Positions 53,967 to 61,891 of a stretch of DNA of 64,000 nt are shown here, one piece after another (position 1 is the stretch's first letter; every line of letters starts with the position of its first letter). The position numbers and the translations under genes are program-made. This DNA is from Sphingopyxis sp. JAI108 (GTDB lineage: Bacteria > Pseudomonadota > Alphaproteobacteria > Sphingomonadales > Sphingomonadaceae). The stretch lies in NCBI RefSeq assembly GCF_013410105.1, contig NZ_JACCCJ010000005.1:62001-126000 (forward strand). Reading direction: 5' to 3'. The notes beneath the pieces are model-generated. The model was not told the DNA's origin. It did not search any database and saw only the letters and a program-made list of their open reading frames with translations.

Positions 53967-56771
53967 ATGAGCAAGGCGTCCAAAGCGGTCGTGTCGGTTT
54001 CGTTGCTGCCGCTGGTGGCGGGCCTGATGATTTCCGAAGCAGCCGCATCGGAAGGGCAGACGCGTCCGTCCGAAGCGATTTCGGGCGATGCGGTCGCATC
54101 GGCGGACCAGGCAAATAGCGATCCGCAGCCCGCCGGTTCGGACGCGGAAATCGTTGTCACCGGAACGATTCGCCGGAGCCTTGAGGCGGCGGCCGAGATC
54201 AAGCGCGATTCGGTTCAGGTCGTGGATTCGATCGTTGCCGAGGAAATCGGCAAATTCCCCGACCCGACGACCGCCGCCGCGCTTCAGCGCGTGCCGGGCG
54301 TGCAGGTGACCGTGGGCGCCAACAACGAGATCACGGGCGTCGTGATTCGCGGGCTGGGCGATATTCTGACCACCCTCGACGGCCGCGAATTCTTTTCCAC
54401 CACCGGCAGAACCTTTTCCTTTCAGGACCTTCCCGCCGAAGCCTTGTCGCGGGTCGACGTCATCAAATCCGCGACCGCCGACCTCATCGAGGGCGGGATT
54501 GCAGGCAACACCGACCTTCAGTTGAACAAGCCGTTCAAGTTTCGCGACCCGACGATCGTCGTTACCGCGCGCGGAAATTACGCGACCAATGTCGAAAAGC
54601 TCAATCCGCAGTTCGGGCTCCTCGCCACCGACCGCTGGGACACCGGCATTGGCGAGATCGGCGCGCTGTTGAACGTCTCGTGGAGCCGTACCGACTATAA
54701 CCGGCCTTATCTCTATGCCCCCGTCCGCCGTTCTACCGCGACGGCGCCGTTCAACTTGCCGGGCTATGCGTCGCAGAACGTCGCGGGCGGGCTCAATGAA
54801 TATGGCTATTTCGAACGTCCGCAGGCGAATGCGGCGATCCAGTGGCAGGCGACGCCCGAACTCGAAATCTATTTCGACGGGCTTTACGCGGGCTATCGCG
54901 CGAAGCAGCAATCGGCCTTTGTCGAGGCCCAGTTGTTCAGCCCGGGCACGACGATCTCGAACCCTGTTACGAACGACAACTGCTTTCGCGCGCGCGTGAA
55001 TGCCGCCGGGTTCAACCCGACGACGGCCCAGATCGAAGCGGGAGAGTTCACGCTGCAGGACCTTTGCGAGCTCGACAGCGCGACCTATGGCAACACCACT
55101 TCGTTCGTCAGCACCCAGGCGCGCGATCAGAAGACCGACAATTACCTCTTTGGCGGCGGGTTCATTTTCGAACGGGGCCCGGGCCGCGTAAAATTCGACC
55201 TCGCATATCAGGAATCGACCTTCATCAATGAAGTGGTGATCGTCGATGTCGGCAAGCGGCTGGATGAGGTCGTGGTCGAAAGCAACGCCGGCATCGGGGC
55301 GCAGTATGAATTTACCGGAAACCCGCTGAACGACCCCACGGATTTCAGGCTCCGGAACGGGCTGAACCAGAATTTCAGTCGCGCGGACGGGTCGCTGTTC
55401 CAGGTACGCATGGACGCCGAGTTCGAGGTTGGGGGCTTGCTCGACCAGCTTCAGCTGGGCCTTCGCTTCGCCGATCGCGGCGCGACATCTAACCAGGCGC
55501 TCGTCAACCGCGCGGCACCCGGCGGCGATTCGAATACGCTGCTCAGTTCACTGGATCTGCCGTCCGACTTCCTCATTGAAGTCCCCGGCATTCCCCGGCT
55601 GAACGGTGGTGCGCCCCGTTTGTCGCCCAATCCCGATTATCTGCGATCGGCTGAGGGGCGCGACCGGCTGCGCGAAATTTACGGCGTCGCGCTGGGCGAC
55701 CCTGTTTATCAGCCGGAGCGGCGCTTCGACGCAAAGGAACGGACCTTCGCCGGCTATATTCAGGCGAAATATGAAGTCGAGCTTGGCGGGCCGCTCGTCC
55801 TCGATGGGGTTATCGGCGTCCGGCCGACGCTGACGGACCGGCAGATCGAAGGCGCGGGCGTGGTGAGCGGCGTGGTGACTCCGGTTCGTGCGAAGACGTC
55901 CGATATCGATATACTTCCCAATGCCAGCGCGCGTATCCAGTTCGGCGGCGGGCTGCAGGCCAGAGCGACCTATTCGAAAACGATCCGCCGCCCCGATTTC
56001 GGTTCGCTCAATCCGGGTTTGAGCTACATTGTGGCGACCAATCCGAACGTCCAGAATTCGGGATCGGCAGGCAATCCGAACCTGCGCCCGCAAAAGTCCG
56101 AAAGCTTCGACGCGACGCTCGAATATTATTGGAAGAGCGGCTTCGTCGCCGTGGCGGGCTATTATCGCGACATCACGGATCGCGTCATCAGCGCACCGTC
56201 GCTCGAATTCATCGACGGCATCGGATATAATATCACGCGTCCCCGCAACGTCGGCGAAGCGAAGCTCAAGGGAGTCGAAGTCAGCGGTCAGACCTTCTTC
56301 GATTTCCTGCCCGGCGCTCTGTCCGGCTTCGGCGTCTCGGGCAACTTCACCTATGCCGATTCCGAAGTCGGCGGCGACGACCGGCTTGCTGGCCTGCCGC
56401 TTCAGGGCGTCAGCAAATATAATTTCAACGCCGGACTATTCTACGACAAGTTCGGTTTGTCGGCGCGTCTCGTCTACACCTATCGGTCGAGCTATTATGA
56501 CGGCGACACGACCGGGCTCAATCTGGTTCGTCCCATCACCGACGCCGAACTGGCGGCCGGTGTCACCCCGACCAACCTGAACTATGTCCGCCCGGGCGGG
56601 CGCCTCGATTTCGGGATCGGCTATGAGCTGAACGATAATCTGCGGGTCGATGTCGGCGGTACCAATATCCTAGGCAATAAATATCGCAGCTATTTCAACC
56701 CGACTGGGTTCAACCGCGATATCCGCTGGGACGACACGATCTACACCGCCGGGATCCGGGCACGCTTCTAA
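53967..56771 (+). CDS. TonB-dependent outer-membrane receptor
   Basis: A 934-residue receptor. Three ATGs lie in a row after AAGGAAGGGG; the third (53967) has the best spacing. A signal peptide (LLPLVAGLMISEAAAS) is followed by a TonB-box-like EIVVTGTIRRS. The plug shows IGKFPDPTTAAALQRVPGV, and the beta-barrel ends in AGIRARF with the terminal Phe. The plug pattern fits the proteobacterial carbohydrate-type receptors. It probably imports the product released by the sulfatase/glycosidase pair (inference). Confidence 0.92.
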   Translation: MSKASKAVVSVSLLPLVAGLMISEAAASEGQTRPSEAISGDAVASADQANSDPQPAGSDAEIVVTGTIRRSLEAAAEIKRDSVQVVDSIVAEEIGKFPDPTTAAALQRVPGVQVTVGANNEITGVVIRGLGDILTTLDGREFFSTTGRTFSFQDLPAEALSRVDVIKSATADLIEGGIAGNTDLQLNKPFKFRDPTIVVTARGNYATNVEKLNPQFGLLATDRWDTGIGEIGALLNVSWSRTDYNRPYLYAPVRRSTATAPFNLPGYASQNVAGGLNEYGYFERPQANAAIQWQATPELEIYFDGLYAGYRAKQQSAFVEAQLFSPGTTISNPVTNDNCFRARVNAAGFNPTTAQIEAGEFTLQDLCELDSATYGNTTSFVSTQARDQKTDNYLFGGGFIFERGPGRVKFDLAYQESTFINEVVIVDVGKRLDEVVVESNAGIGAQYEFTGNPLNDPTDFRLRNGLNQNFSRADGSLFQVRMDAEFEVGGLLDQLQLGLRFADRGATSNQALVNRAAPGGDSNTLLSSLDLPSDFLIEVPGIPRLNGGAPRLSPNPDYLRSAEGRDRLREIYGVALGDPVYQPERRFDAKERTFAGYIQAKYEVELGGPLVLDGVIGVRPTLTDRQIEGAGVVSGVVTPVRAKTSDIDILPNASARIQFGGGLQARATYSKTIRRPDFGSLNPGLSYIVATNPNVQNSGSAGNPNLRPQKSESFDATLEYYWKSGFVAVAGYYRDITDRVISAPSLEFIDGIGYNITRPRNVGEAKLKGVEVSGQTFFDFLPGALSGFGVSGNFTYADSEVGGDDRLAGLPLQGVSKYNFNAGLFYDKFGLSARLVYTYRSSYYDGDTTGLNLVRPITDAELAAGVTPTNLNYVRPGGRLDFGIGYELNDNLRVDVGGTNILGNKYRSYFNPTGFNRDIRWDDTIYTAGIRARF

Positions 56772-56849
56772 AAGGCAAATGACCTTGGGCGTCGGTCGAT
56801 ATGACCGGCGGCCAAGGCTGGGCGCCGGCAAGTCGGTGAACATGAATTG

Positions 56850-58430
56850 CTAAGCCAGAAAGTCTCGAATGCGCTCGATTGCGCGCGCCCACGCAGGCTC
56901 CTTTTCGAGCAGGAGGTGATTGTGGCTTTCGAGCGCCACGAATTCGGCCTTCGGGATGCGCGCTGCGAGTTCGCGACCCGCGGCGAATGGTATTACCGCG
57001 TCGTCGCGCGCGTGTAGAACGAGCGTCGGCACCGAAACCTGCTCCAGCAGCGCGCGAACGTCGATGCGCGCAAAAGCCTCCTGCAGTCGCACCGCGTTGT
57101 CGGGCGAGGTCGACATTCGCTGCAATTCGTTGAACCACCGATGATCGGCGGCGTTCGCGTCGGGAAAGAACAGGCTGGTGAACATCTGCCGGAAGGCGGG
57201 ATTGTCCTGGCCCCAACCCTGCCGCGTCAACGTCAGCATCGCCTCACGCCGCGCGATCTCCTCGGCCGATCCGCGCAGGCGCCATCCGGCCGCATAGCCA
57301 CCGAAAAGGATCAATCTGCGAACCCGCTCGGGGTGCCGCACGGCATAGGCAATGGAAACGCTGCACCCTTGTGAAATCCCGAGGAGGTCGAAGCGATCGA
57401 GCCCAGCGGCATCGACCACGCTCACAAGATCATCGACAAAGGCGTCGAACGAGATGTCGGCGGTGTTCCAGTCGGAGAGTCCGTTGGCGCGCTCATCATA
57501 ACGCACGAGCCTGCGTTCGCGAATGATGGCGCGCAGCCAGTGCCGCCACATCGGACTTTCCCAGTCATAGTCGAGATGGTTGAGCCAGTTCGCGGTTTTC
57601 ACGAGCGCAGGGCCTTCGCCGACTACCGAATAGGCGAGTCCCGTTCCGTCGGAGGCGGTGCAGAAGCGGACATGATGGGGGGGCAGCCGGGCGTCGGAAT
57701 CATCCGTTTCAGTGATATTGGCTCCTCCAGCTGCGGCCGGGGCGCGCATCGCGGTCGGAACGGCGATCGCGGCTTCGTCGAGCTTGCGGACGCCCAGCGC
57801 ACGCTGCGCGTCTGCTTCGCTACGCCGGCCGGTGCGATCGAGCAGGTCGATCAACGCAACGCGGGCGAGCGCATCATAAGGATCGATTTCCACCCATAGG
57901 CGCGCAACTTCGAGCGCGCGTTCGGGGTCGATCGGACGGCGGATCAGTTCGCGCAGGATCGCCGCCTGCCAGCGCCGGACATCCTCGCGCATCGCCGCCA
58001 GCCACGCTTGGTAACCGTCGCATCGCGGCAACTCGAGATCGGCCAGCAGCTCGCCCTGAAGTGCGGCGGCGCGGTTCAGGGCGACCGTGTCGATCTTGCG
58101 GATATCGTCGGTGCCGACCGTGGCCAGCCGCCGCCAGTCGATGTCGATGTCCGAGCATTCGAGCCGAACCGTCTCGCGGTCTGCGACGAGCCGCGTCCGT
58201 TCGTCGTCCACGACACCGCGCAGTTTGGACAGGCTCCACCGCAGCGCGCCGCGCGGATCGTCGGGAATATCCCACAGCATGCTGCACAGATGGTCGCGCC
58301 GCACCGCGCGGTCGGTGATCGCGAGATAGGCGAGCAGGGCGCGCGTCTTGCGCGAGGAGGGGAGCGCCACGGGCAGGCCGTCGCGCTCCAGTTCCATCGC
58401 GCGCAGCAGGTTGAGCGATACCGAGGTCAT
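56850..58430 (-). CDS. BTAD-type regulator fused to alpha/beta hydrolase
   Basis: A 526-residue fusion. Residues 1-100 look like an OmpR/SARP-type winged helix (SSRKTRALLAYLAITDRAV and GALRWSLSKLRGVVDDERT). Residues ~110-240 are a helical bacterial-transcriptional-activator domain. From ~260 there is an alpha/beta hydrolase with the nucleophile elbow GISQGCSVS, acid in HARDDAVIPF and His in ESHNHLLLEKEP. I start at 58430 after GGGGGGCAAG; the upstream extension covers the divergent promoter. Hydrolase-fold regulators may sense a small ester or lactone (inference). It probably controls the divergent cluster at 58.6-61.6 kb. Confidence 0.85.
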   Translation of the reverse strand: MTSVSLNLLRAMELERDGLPVALPSSRKTRALLAYLAITDRAVRRDHLCSMLWDIPDDPRGALRWSLSKLRGVVDDERTRLVADRETVRLECSDIDIDWRRLATVGTDDIRKIDTVALNRAAALQGELLADLELPRCDGYQAWLAAMREDVRRWQAAILRELIRRPIDPERALEVARLWVEIDPYDALARVALIDLLDRTGRRSEADAQRALGVRKLDEAAIAVPTAMRAPAAAGGANITETDDSDARLPPHHVRFCTASDGTGLAYSVVGEGPALVKTANWLNHLDYDWESPMWRHWLRAIIRERRLVRYDERANGLSDWNTADISFDAFVDDLVSVVDAAGLDRFDLLGISQGCSVSIAYAVRHPERVRRLILFGGYAAGWRLRGSAEEIARREAMLTLTRQGWGQDNPAFRQMFTSLFFPDANAADHRWFNELQRMSTSPDNAVRLQEAFARIDVRALLEQVSVPTLVLHARDDAVIPFAAGRELAARIPKAEFVALESHNHLLLEKEPAWARAIERIRDFLA

Positions 58431-58575
58431 CTTGCCCCCCGAGGTGACCGTGGAAAATAGCAAATCCGCGCGCTCACGGCAATTCACACGCTTTTTACCA
58501 CGGCGCTTGCCACGACCGGGTCTCAAGAGGGGCCATCGGCGGCCCCGACCGCCTTTGCAAACGAGGAGTATCGAC

Positions 58576-58677
58576 ATGAGGAATAACGACTTCCCGATCG
58601 CGCCGATGATGGGGGCGCTTCTGGTTGCCGTACTGAGCAGCTTGCTGATCGTCGGCAGCGCCACCGCAGTCGCCTGA
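58576..58677 (+). CDS. 33-residue single-span membrane peptide
   Basis: ATG at 58576 follows a strong GAGGAG at 7-nt spacing. The sequence is MRNNDFPIAPMMGAL, then a hydrophobic helix VAVLSSLLIVGSATAVA to the stop. It is 22 bases from the diiron-protein start and so is the first gene of the cluster. It could be a membrane peptide or a short exported peptide, as ATAVA resembles a signal-peptidase site. No family recognised. Confidence 0.6.
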   Translation: MRNNDFPIAPMMGALLVAVLSSLLIVGSATAVA

Positions 58678-58699
58678 GCGCGCGGCAAGGAGATCGACC

Positions 58700-59611
58700 A
58701 TGTATCTCGACGCAGCGTTCAAGAGCGCCGTTGCCGCATCGCAGCGGGCGCCGTGGCAGATCGAGGACGTCATCGGAGACGATGACGTCCTCGATTTCTC
58801 GCGACCCTTTCTGCCCGAAGCGCTGGCGCGCACGTCGTCGCTCACCGCGCTCGACGCCGATGAGCGGTTGCTGGTCAATCATATCCGTGCGCACGAATAT
58901 CTGGGCATCTTCGGGCTGGTCGAGGAATTCATCCTGCCGTTCGTCCTCGATCATGCCCGGCCGCAGCTTGGCGACGACGATGACCGGACCCGCGCACTGC
59001 TTCAGTTCGCGAGCGAGGAAGCCAAGCATATCCAGCTGTTCAAGCGCTTTCACACCGCCTTTGAGGCTGGGTTCGGCCACGCTTGCCCGCTGATCGGTCC
59101 ACCGGCGGAAGTCGCGCGCGTGGTGCTGGGTCACGATCCCCTGTCGGTGGCGCTGACGGTGCTGCAGATCGAATGGATGACGCAGGCCCATTATGTCGAA
59201 AGCGTCCGCGGCGACCCCGATCTCGATCCGCTGTTCAAGAGTCTTCTTCGCCATCACTGGATCGAGGAGGCGATGCACGCGCGGCTCGATACGCTGATGG
59301 TCGAGGCGCTTGCGCGGGGCCGCGATGCCGACGCGATCGAAAGCGCGTTCGCGGGCTATCTCGAAATCGTCGCCTATCTCGACGCGGGGCTCGCCGCCCA
59401 GACCGAAATCAACCTCGGCATATTCGAGCGGGCTGCGGGCCGGACACTCGACAGCGCCGGCCATGGCAAATTTCTCGCCGGACAGCGGCAGGCGGCGCGC
59501 TGGACCTTCCTCGGTTCGGGCATGTCCCATCCCCGGTTCCGCGCCACCCTCGGCCAGATCGCACCCGCCGCATTGGCCAGGCTGGATGCCGTCGCGCCTG
59601 CATATTTCTGA
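58700..59611 (+). CDS. AurF-like diiron oxygenase family protein
   Basis: A 303-residue helical protein with ferritin-like/AurF ligand pairs: EYLGIFGLVEEF, FASEEAKHIQLF (E-E-x-x-H) and HHWIEEAMHARLD (E-E-x-x-H), plus further Glu in QIEWMTQAH. It would use O2 on a small substrate; relatives oxidise arylamines to nitro compounds. Near AGGAG at 58688. It lies between the membrane peptide and an osmC-type gene, all on the plus strand with gaps under 45 bases. Confidence 0.85.
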   Translation: MYLDAAFKSAVAASQRAPWQIEDVIGDDDVLDFSRPFLPEALARTSSLTALDADERLLVNHIRAHEYLGIFGLVEEFILPFVLDHARPQLGDDDDRTRALLQFASEEAKHIQLFKRFHTAFEAGFGHACPLIGPPAEVARVVLGHDPLSVALTVLQIEWMTQAHYVESVRGDPDLDPLFKSLLRHHWIEEAMHARLDTLMVEALARGRDADAIESAFAGYLEIVAYLDAGLAAQTEINLGIFERAAGRTLDSAGHGKFLAGQRQAARWTFLGSGMSHPRFRATLGQIAPAALARLDAVAPAYF

Positions 59612-59651
59612 TCAACCGAATTTTTAAAGAGCAACAAAAAGGAGTTAAAAA

Positions 59652-60215
59652 ATGGTCGCAACCACCACCTACGCCGACATCAATGGCCTCGATCTGGGCG
59701 CGCTCGGCGCGATGGTCGACAGCATCCGCGAGGATGCCGCCCAAGGGATCGTGCGGTTCCGCGTCAAGACGCGCTGGACCGGCCAGACGCGCAGCGAGAC
59801 GACGATCGAAGGCTATGAGTTTGCCGGCGAACATGTCGGACGCCGCTTCAAGATCGTCGCCGACGAACCGAGCGAGCTCATGGGCCAGAATACGGCGCCC
59901 AATCCGCAGGAACTGCTGATGACCGCACTCAATGCCTGCATGATGGTCGGCTATGTGGCCAACGCTGCGCTGCAGGGCATCGAACTCGACGCGGTCGAGA
60001 TCGAAACCCACGGCCAGCTCGACCTTCGTGGCTTTCTGGGCCTCGACGACAATGTCTCGCCCGGATACCGCGAGCTCGATTATACCGTGCGCATCGGCGG
60101 GACGGGCACAGCCGAGCAGTTCGACGCCATCCACCAGGCGGTGATGAAGACGTCGCCCAATTTTTTCAACCTCAACCAGCCGATCCGCATGAACGGCCGG
60201 CTGGAAATTCTCTGA
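59652..60215 (+). CDS. OsmC-family protein lacking the second cysteine
   Basis: A 187-residue OsmC-fold protein. The peroxidatic-type cysteine is present in LMTALNACMMVGYV. The position of the resolving cysteine reads KTSPNFFNLNQPIR with no Cys, so the standard two-cysteine peroxidase cycle is not possible. A strong AAGGAG lies before the ATG. It differs clearly from the ohr gene at 8.5 kb. It may bind or reduce a product of the diiron enzyme using an external thiol (inference). Confidence 0.85.
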   Translation: MVATTTYADINGLDLGALGAMVDSIREDAAQGIVRFRVKTRWTGQTRSETTIEGYEFAGEHVGRRFKIVADEPSELMGQNTAPNPQELLMTALNACMMVGYVANAALQGIELDAVEIETHGQLDLRGFLGLDDNVSPGYRELDYTVRIGGTGTAEQFDAIHQAVMKTSPNFFNLNQPIRMNGRLEIL

Positions 60216-60286
60216 TCGCTTTTGCCGATCGGCTCGTCACCGGGCGTGCGCTCTGCACGCCCGGCAACCACTGGAAAGTCACGACA

Positions 60287-61621
60287 ATGTTGAACGATCG
60301 TTACGGTAACCGCGTCTCCACCAGCTCGACGGCGGCGCTCGCCCATTACGACGAGGCGCTGTTACTCAACCGCCTGTACCGGGGCGATCCGATCGCCGCG
60401 CTCGACGCGGCGCTCGCCGAGGATCCCGGCTTTACCATGGCCTGGGCGGCGCGGGCTCAGATCCTCGTCCAGCAGGGCGACCGCGCCTATCTTGAGGAAA
60501 CCGAGCGTTCGCTCGATGCGGGTGTCGCTAGCGGCGGCACCGACGACGAGCGCGCGCACCTGGCGGCGGCGGCCCACTGGGCGCGCGGACGAATCGAGCG
60601 CAGCGTGAGCGGCTTCATGGCGATCGCGCGCGACAATCCGCGCGATATGATGGCGCTGCAGACCGCGCATCTGGGTCATTTCTATCTCGGGCGCGCGTCC
60701 GACCTGCGCGACGGCCCACTTCAGGCGTTGCGCGCGTTCGGGCGCGGCGACGACGGTTATCACGCGGTGCTGGGCATGGCGGCCTTCGGGCTCGAGGAAT
60801 GCGGCGATTATGGCCGGGCCGAAGCGCTGGGAAGCGAGGCGGTCGCGATAGATCCGCGCGATGCCTGGGCGCTGCATGCGGTGGCGCATGTTCACGAGAT
60901 GCGCGGCGACACCGATAGCGGGATGACGTGGCTCAACGGCAACGACGAGGCGATGGCGGCCGAATGCGGCTTTTCCTATCACAATTGGTGGCATCTCGCG
61001 CTGCTTCATCTCGATCGTAACGAGCATGATGCTGCGCTGGCGCTCTATGACAGCCGCATCCGGCCCGACCCGGACGGCGATGCGCTGCTTCAGTGGATCG
61101 ATGCGTCGGCGCTGCTGTGGCGACTGCACCTCGACGCAGTCGACACCGGCGACCGGTTTGCGCGGCTTGCCGATCGCTGGCAGCGCGCGAGCGACGACCG
61201 TTGGTACGCGTTCAACGATTGCCATGCGATCATGGCCTTCATCGGGGCCGGGCGCCTCGACGATGCTCGGACCTGCCTCGCTTCGTTGACGCGGGCCGCG
61301 GACCAGGACGACGACAATGCTTTCGTTGCACGATCGATCGGTCTTCCGGTGGCGGCCGCCCTGATCGCCTTTGCAGAAGGGCACTATGGAGAGGCTTCCG
61401 AAGCGTTGATCGCGATCCGCGGAATGGCGGCGCGTTTTGGCGGGTCGCATGCACAGCGCGACATTCTGTCGCTTACCGCGCTCCACGCGGCAAAACGCGG
61501 CAAAATGACGTCCGCCGCCGCCGCTCTGCTTGCCGAACGGCGATTTCACAAGCCTGCGAGTCCGTGGGTCACTCGCCTTGCCGATGACAAGATGGAGGGC
61601 AGATTCCTGACGATATCCTAG
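60287..61621 (+). CDS. TTC38-like tetratricopeptide protein
   Basis: A 444-residue all-helical protein. TPR-like helices run through the whole length (DPGFTMAWAARAQILVQQGD; DPRDAWALHAVAHVHEMRGD). The signature segment FSYHNWWHLALLHLDRNEHD and the following Asp- and Trp-rich part match the TTC38 family, conserved from bacteria to animals and without known function. No signal peptide. Last gene of the cluster, 71 bases after osmC, followed by a hairpin. Confidence 0.82.
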   Translation: MLNDRYGNRVSTSSTAALAHYDEALLLNRLYRGDPIAALDAALAEDPGFTMAWAARAQILVQQGDRAYLEETERSLDAGVASGGTDDERAHLAAAAHWARGRIERSVSGFMAIARDNPRDMMALQTAHLGHFYLGRASDLRDGPLQALRAFGRGDDGYHAVLGMAAFGLEECGDYGRAEALGSEAVAIDPRDAWALHAVAHVHEMRGDTDSGMTWLNGNDEAMAAECGFSYHNWWHLALLHLDRNEHDAALALYDSRIRPDPDGDALLQWIDASALLWRLHLDAVDTGDRFARLADRWQRASDDRWYAFNDCHAIMAFIGAGRLDDARTCLASLTRAADQDDDNAFVARSIGLPVAAALIAFAEGHYGEASEALIAIRGMAARFGGSHAQRDILSLTALHAAKRGKMTSAAAALLAERRFHKPASPWVTRLADDKMEGRFLTIS

Positions 61622-61633
61622 GTCGGGGCCACA

Positions 61634-61666
61634 GCTGCTTTCCGGCCTGCTTTTCCGGAAAGCAGC
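61634..61666 (+). terminator. Hairpin after the TPR gene
   Basis: A perfect 12-bp stem (GCTGCTTTCCGG with CCGGAAAGCAGC, 9-nt loop) starts 12 bases after the stop. No T run follows on the plus strand, so it is at best a weak intrinsic terminator or an mRNA-end stabiliser. Confidence 0.45.
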
Positions 61667-61684
61667 GCGGCAACCAACGGCCGC

Positions 61685-61778
61685 TCAATGATGGTGCGAC
61701 GGCCCATCCGCGGTCACTTCACCTAAGTCCGGGACGATGAAGGACACGGGTGTGCCGGTCAGAACCTTGTTCGGGCGT
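61685..61778 (-). pseudogene. Degraded 3' end of a DUF6130 gene
   Basis: The ~94 bases align with the last part of the intact DUF6130 gene (7331-7425). They share GATGAAGGACACGG, GTCAGAACCTTGT and CGGGCGTC, and end in the same kind of His-rich C terminus plus stop. Two bases are missing after CCTTGT, shifting the frame. Nothing upstream of it is preserved; it abuts an integrase fragment. Confidence 0.7.
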
Positions 61779-61779
61779 C

Positions 61780-61866
61780 CCGCTGAAACCCCGACAGATA
61801 CGGGCCATTTGTTTCCATCTGGATCGTGAGCATCGACTTTGAGACCGGGCGCTGTTTGATCTTTCC
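61780..61866 (+). pseudogene. Internal fragment of a tyrosine integrase gene
   Basis: These ~87 bases match 13251-13337 of the truncated integrase (CTGAAACC-C-GACAGATACGGG and GAGACCGGGCGCTGTTTGAT). Translated they give LKPRQIRAICFHLDREHRL, a TGA stop, and then DRALFDL. It has neither start nor catalytic domain and is a scar of a past insertion or recombination. Confidence 0.75.
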
Positions 61867-61891
61867 GTGGCGCCCGACCTCCTGAACGGGA

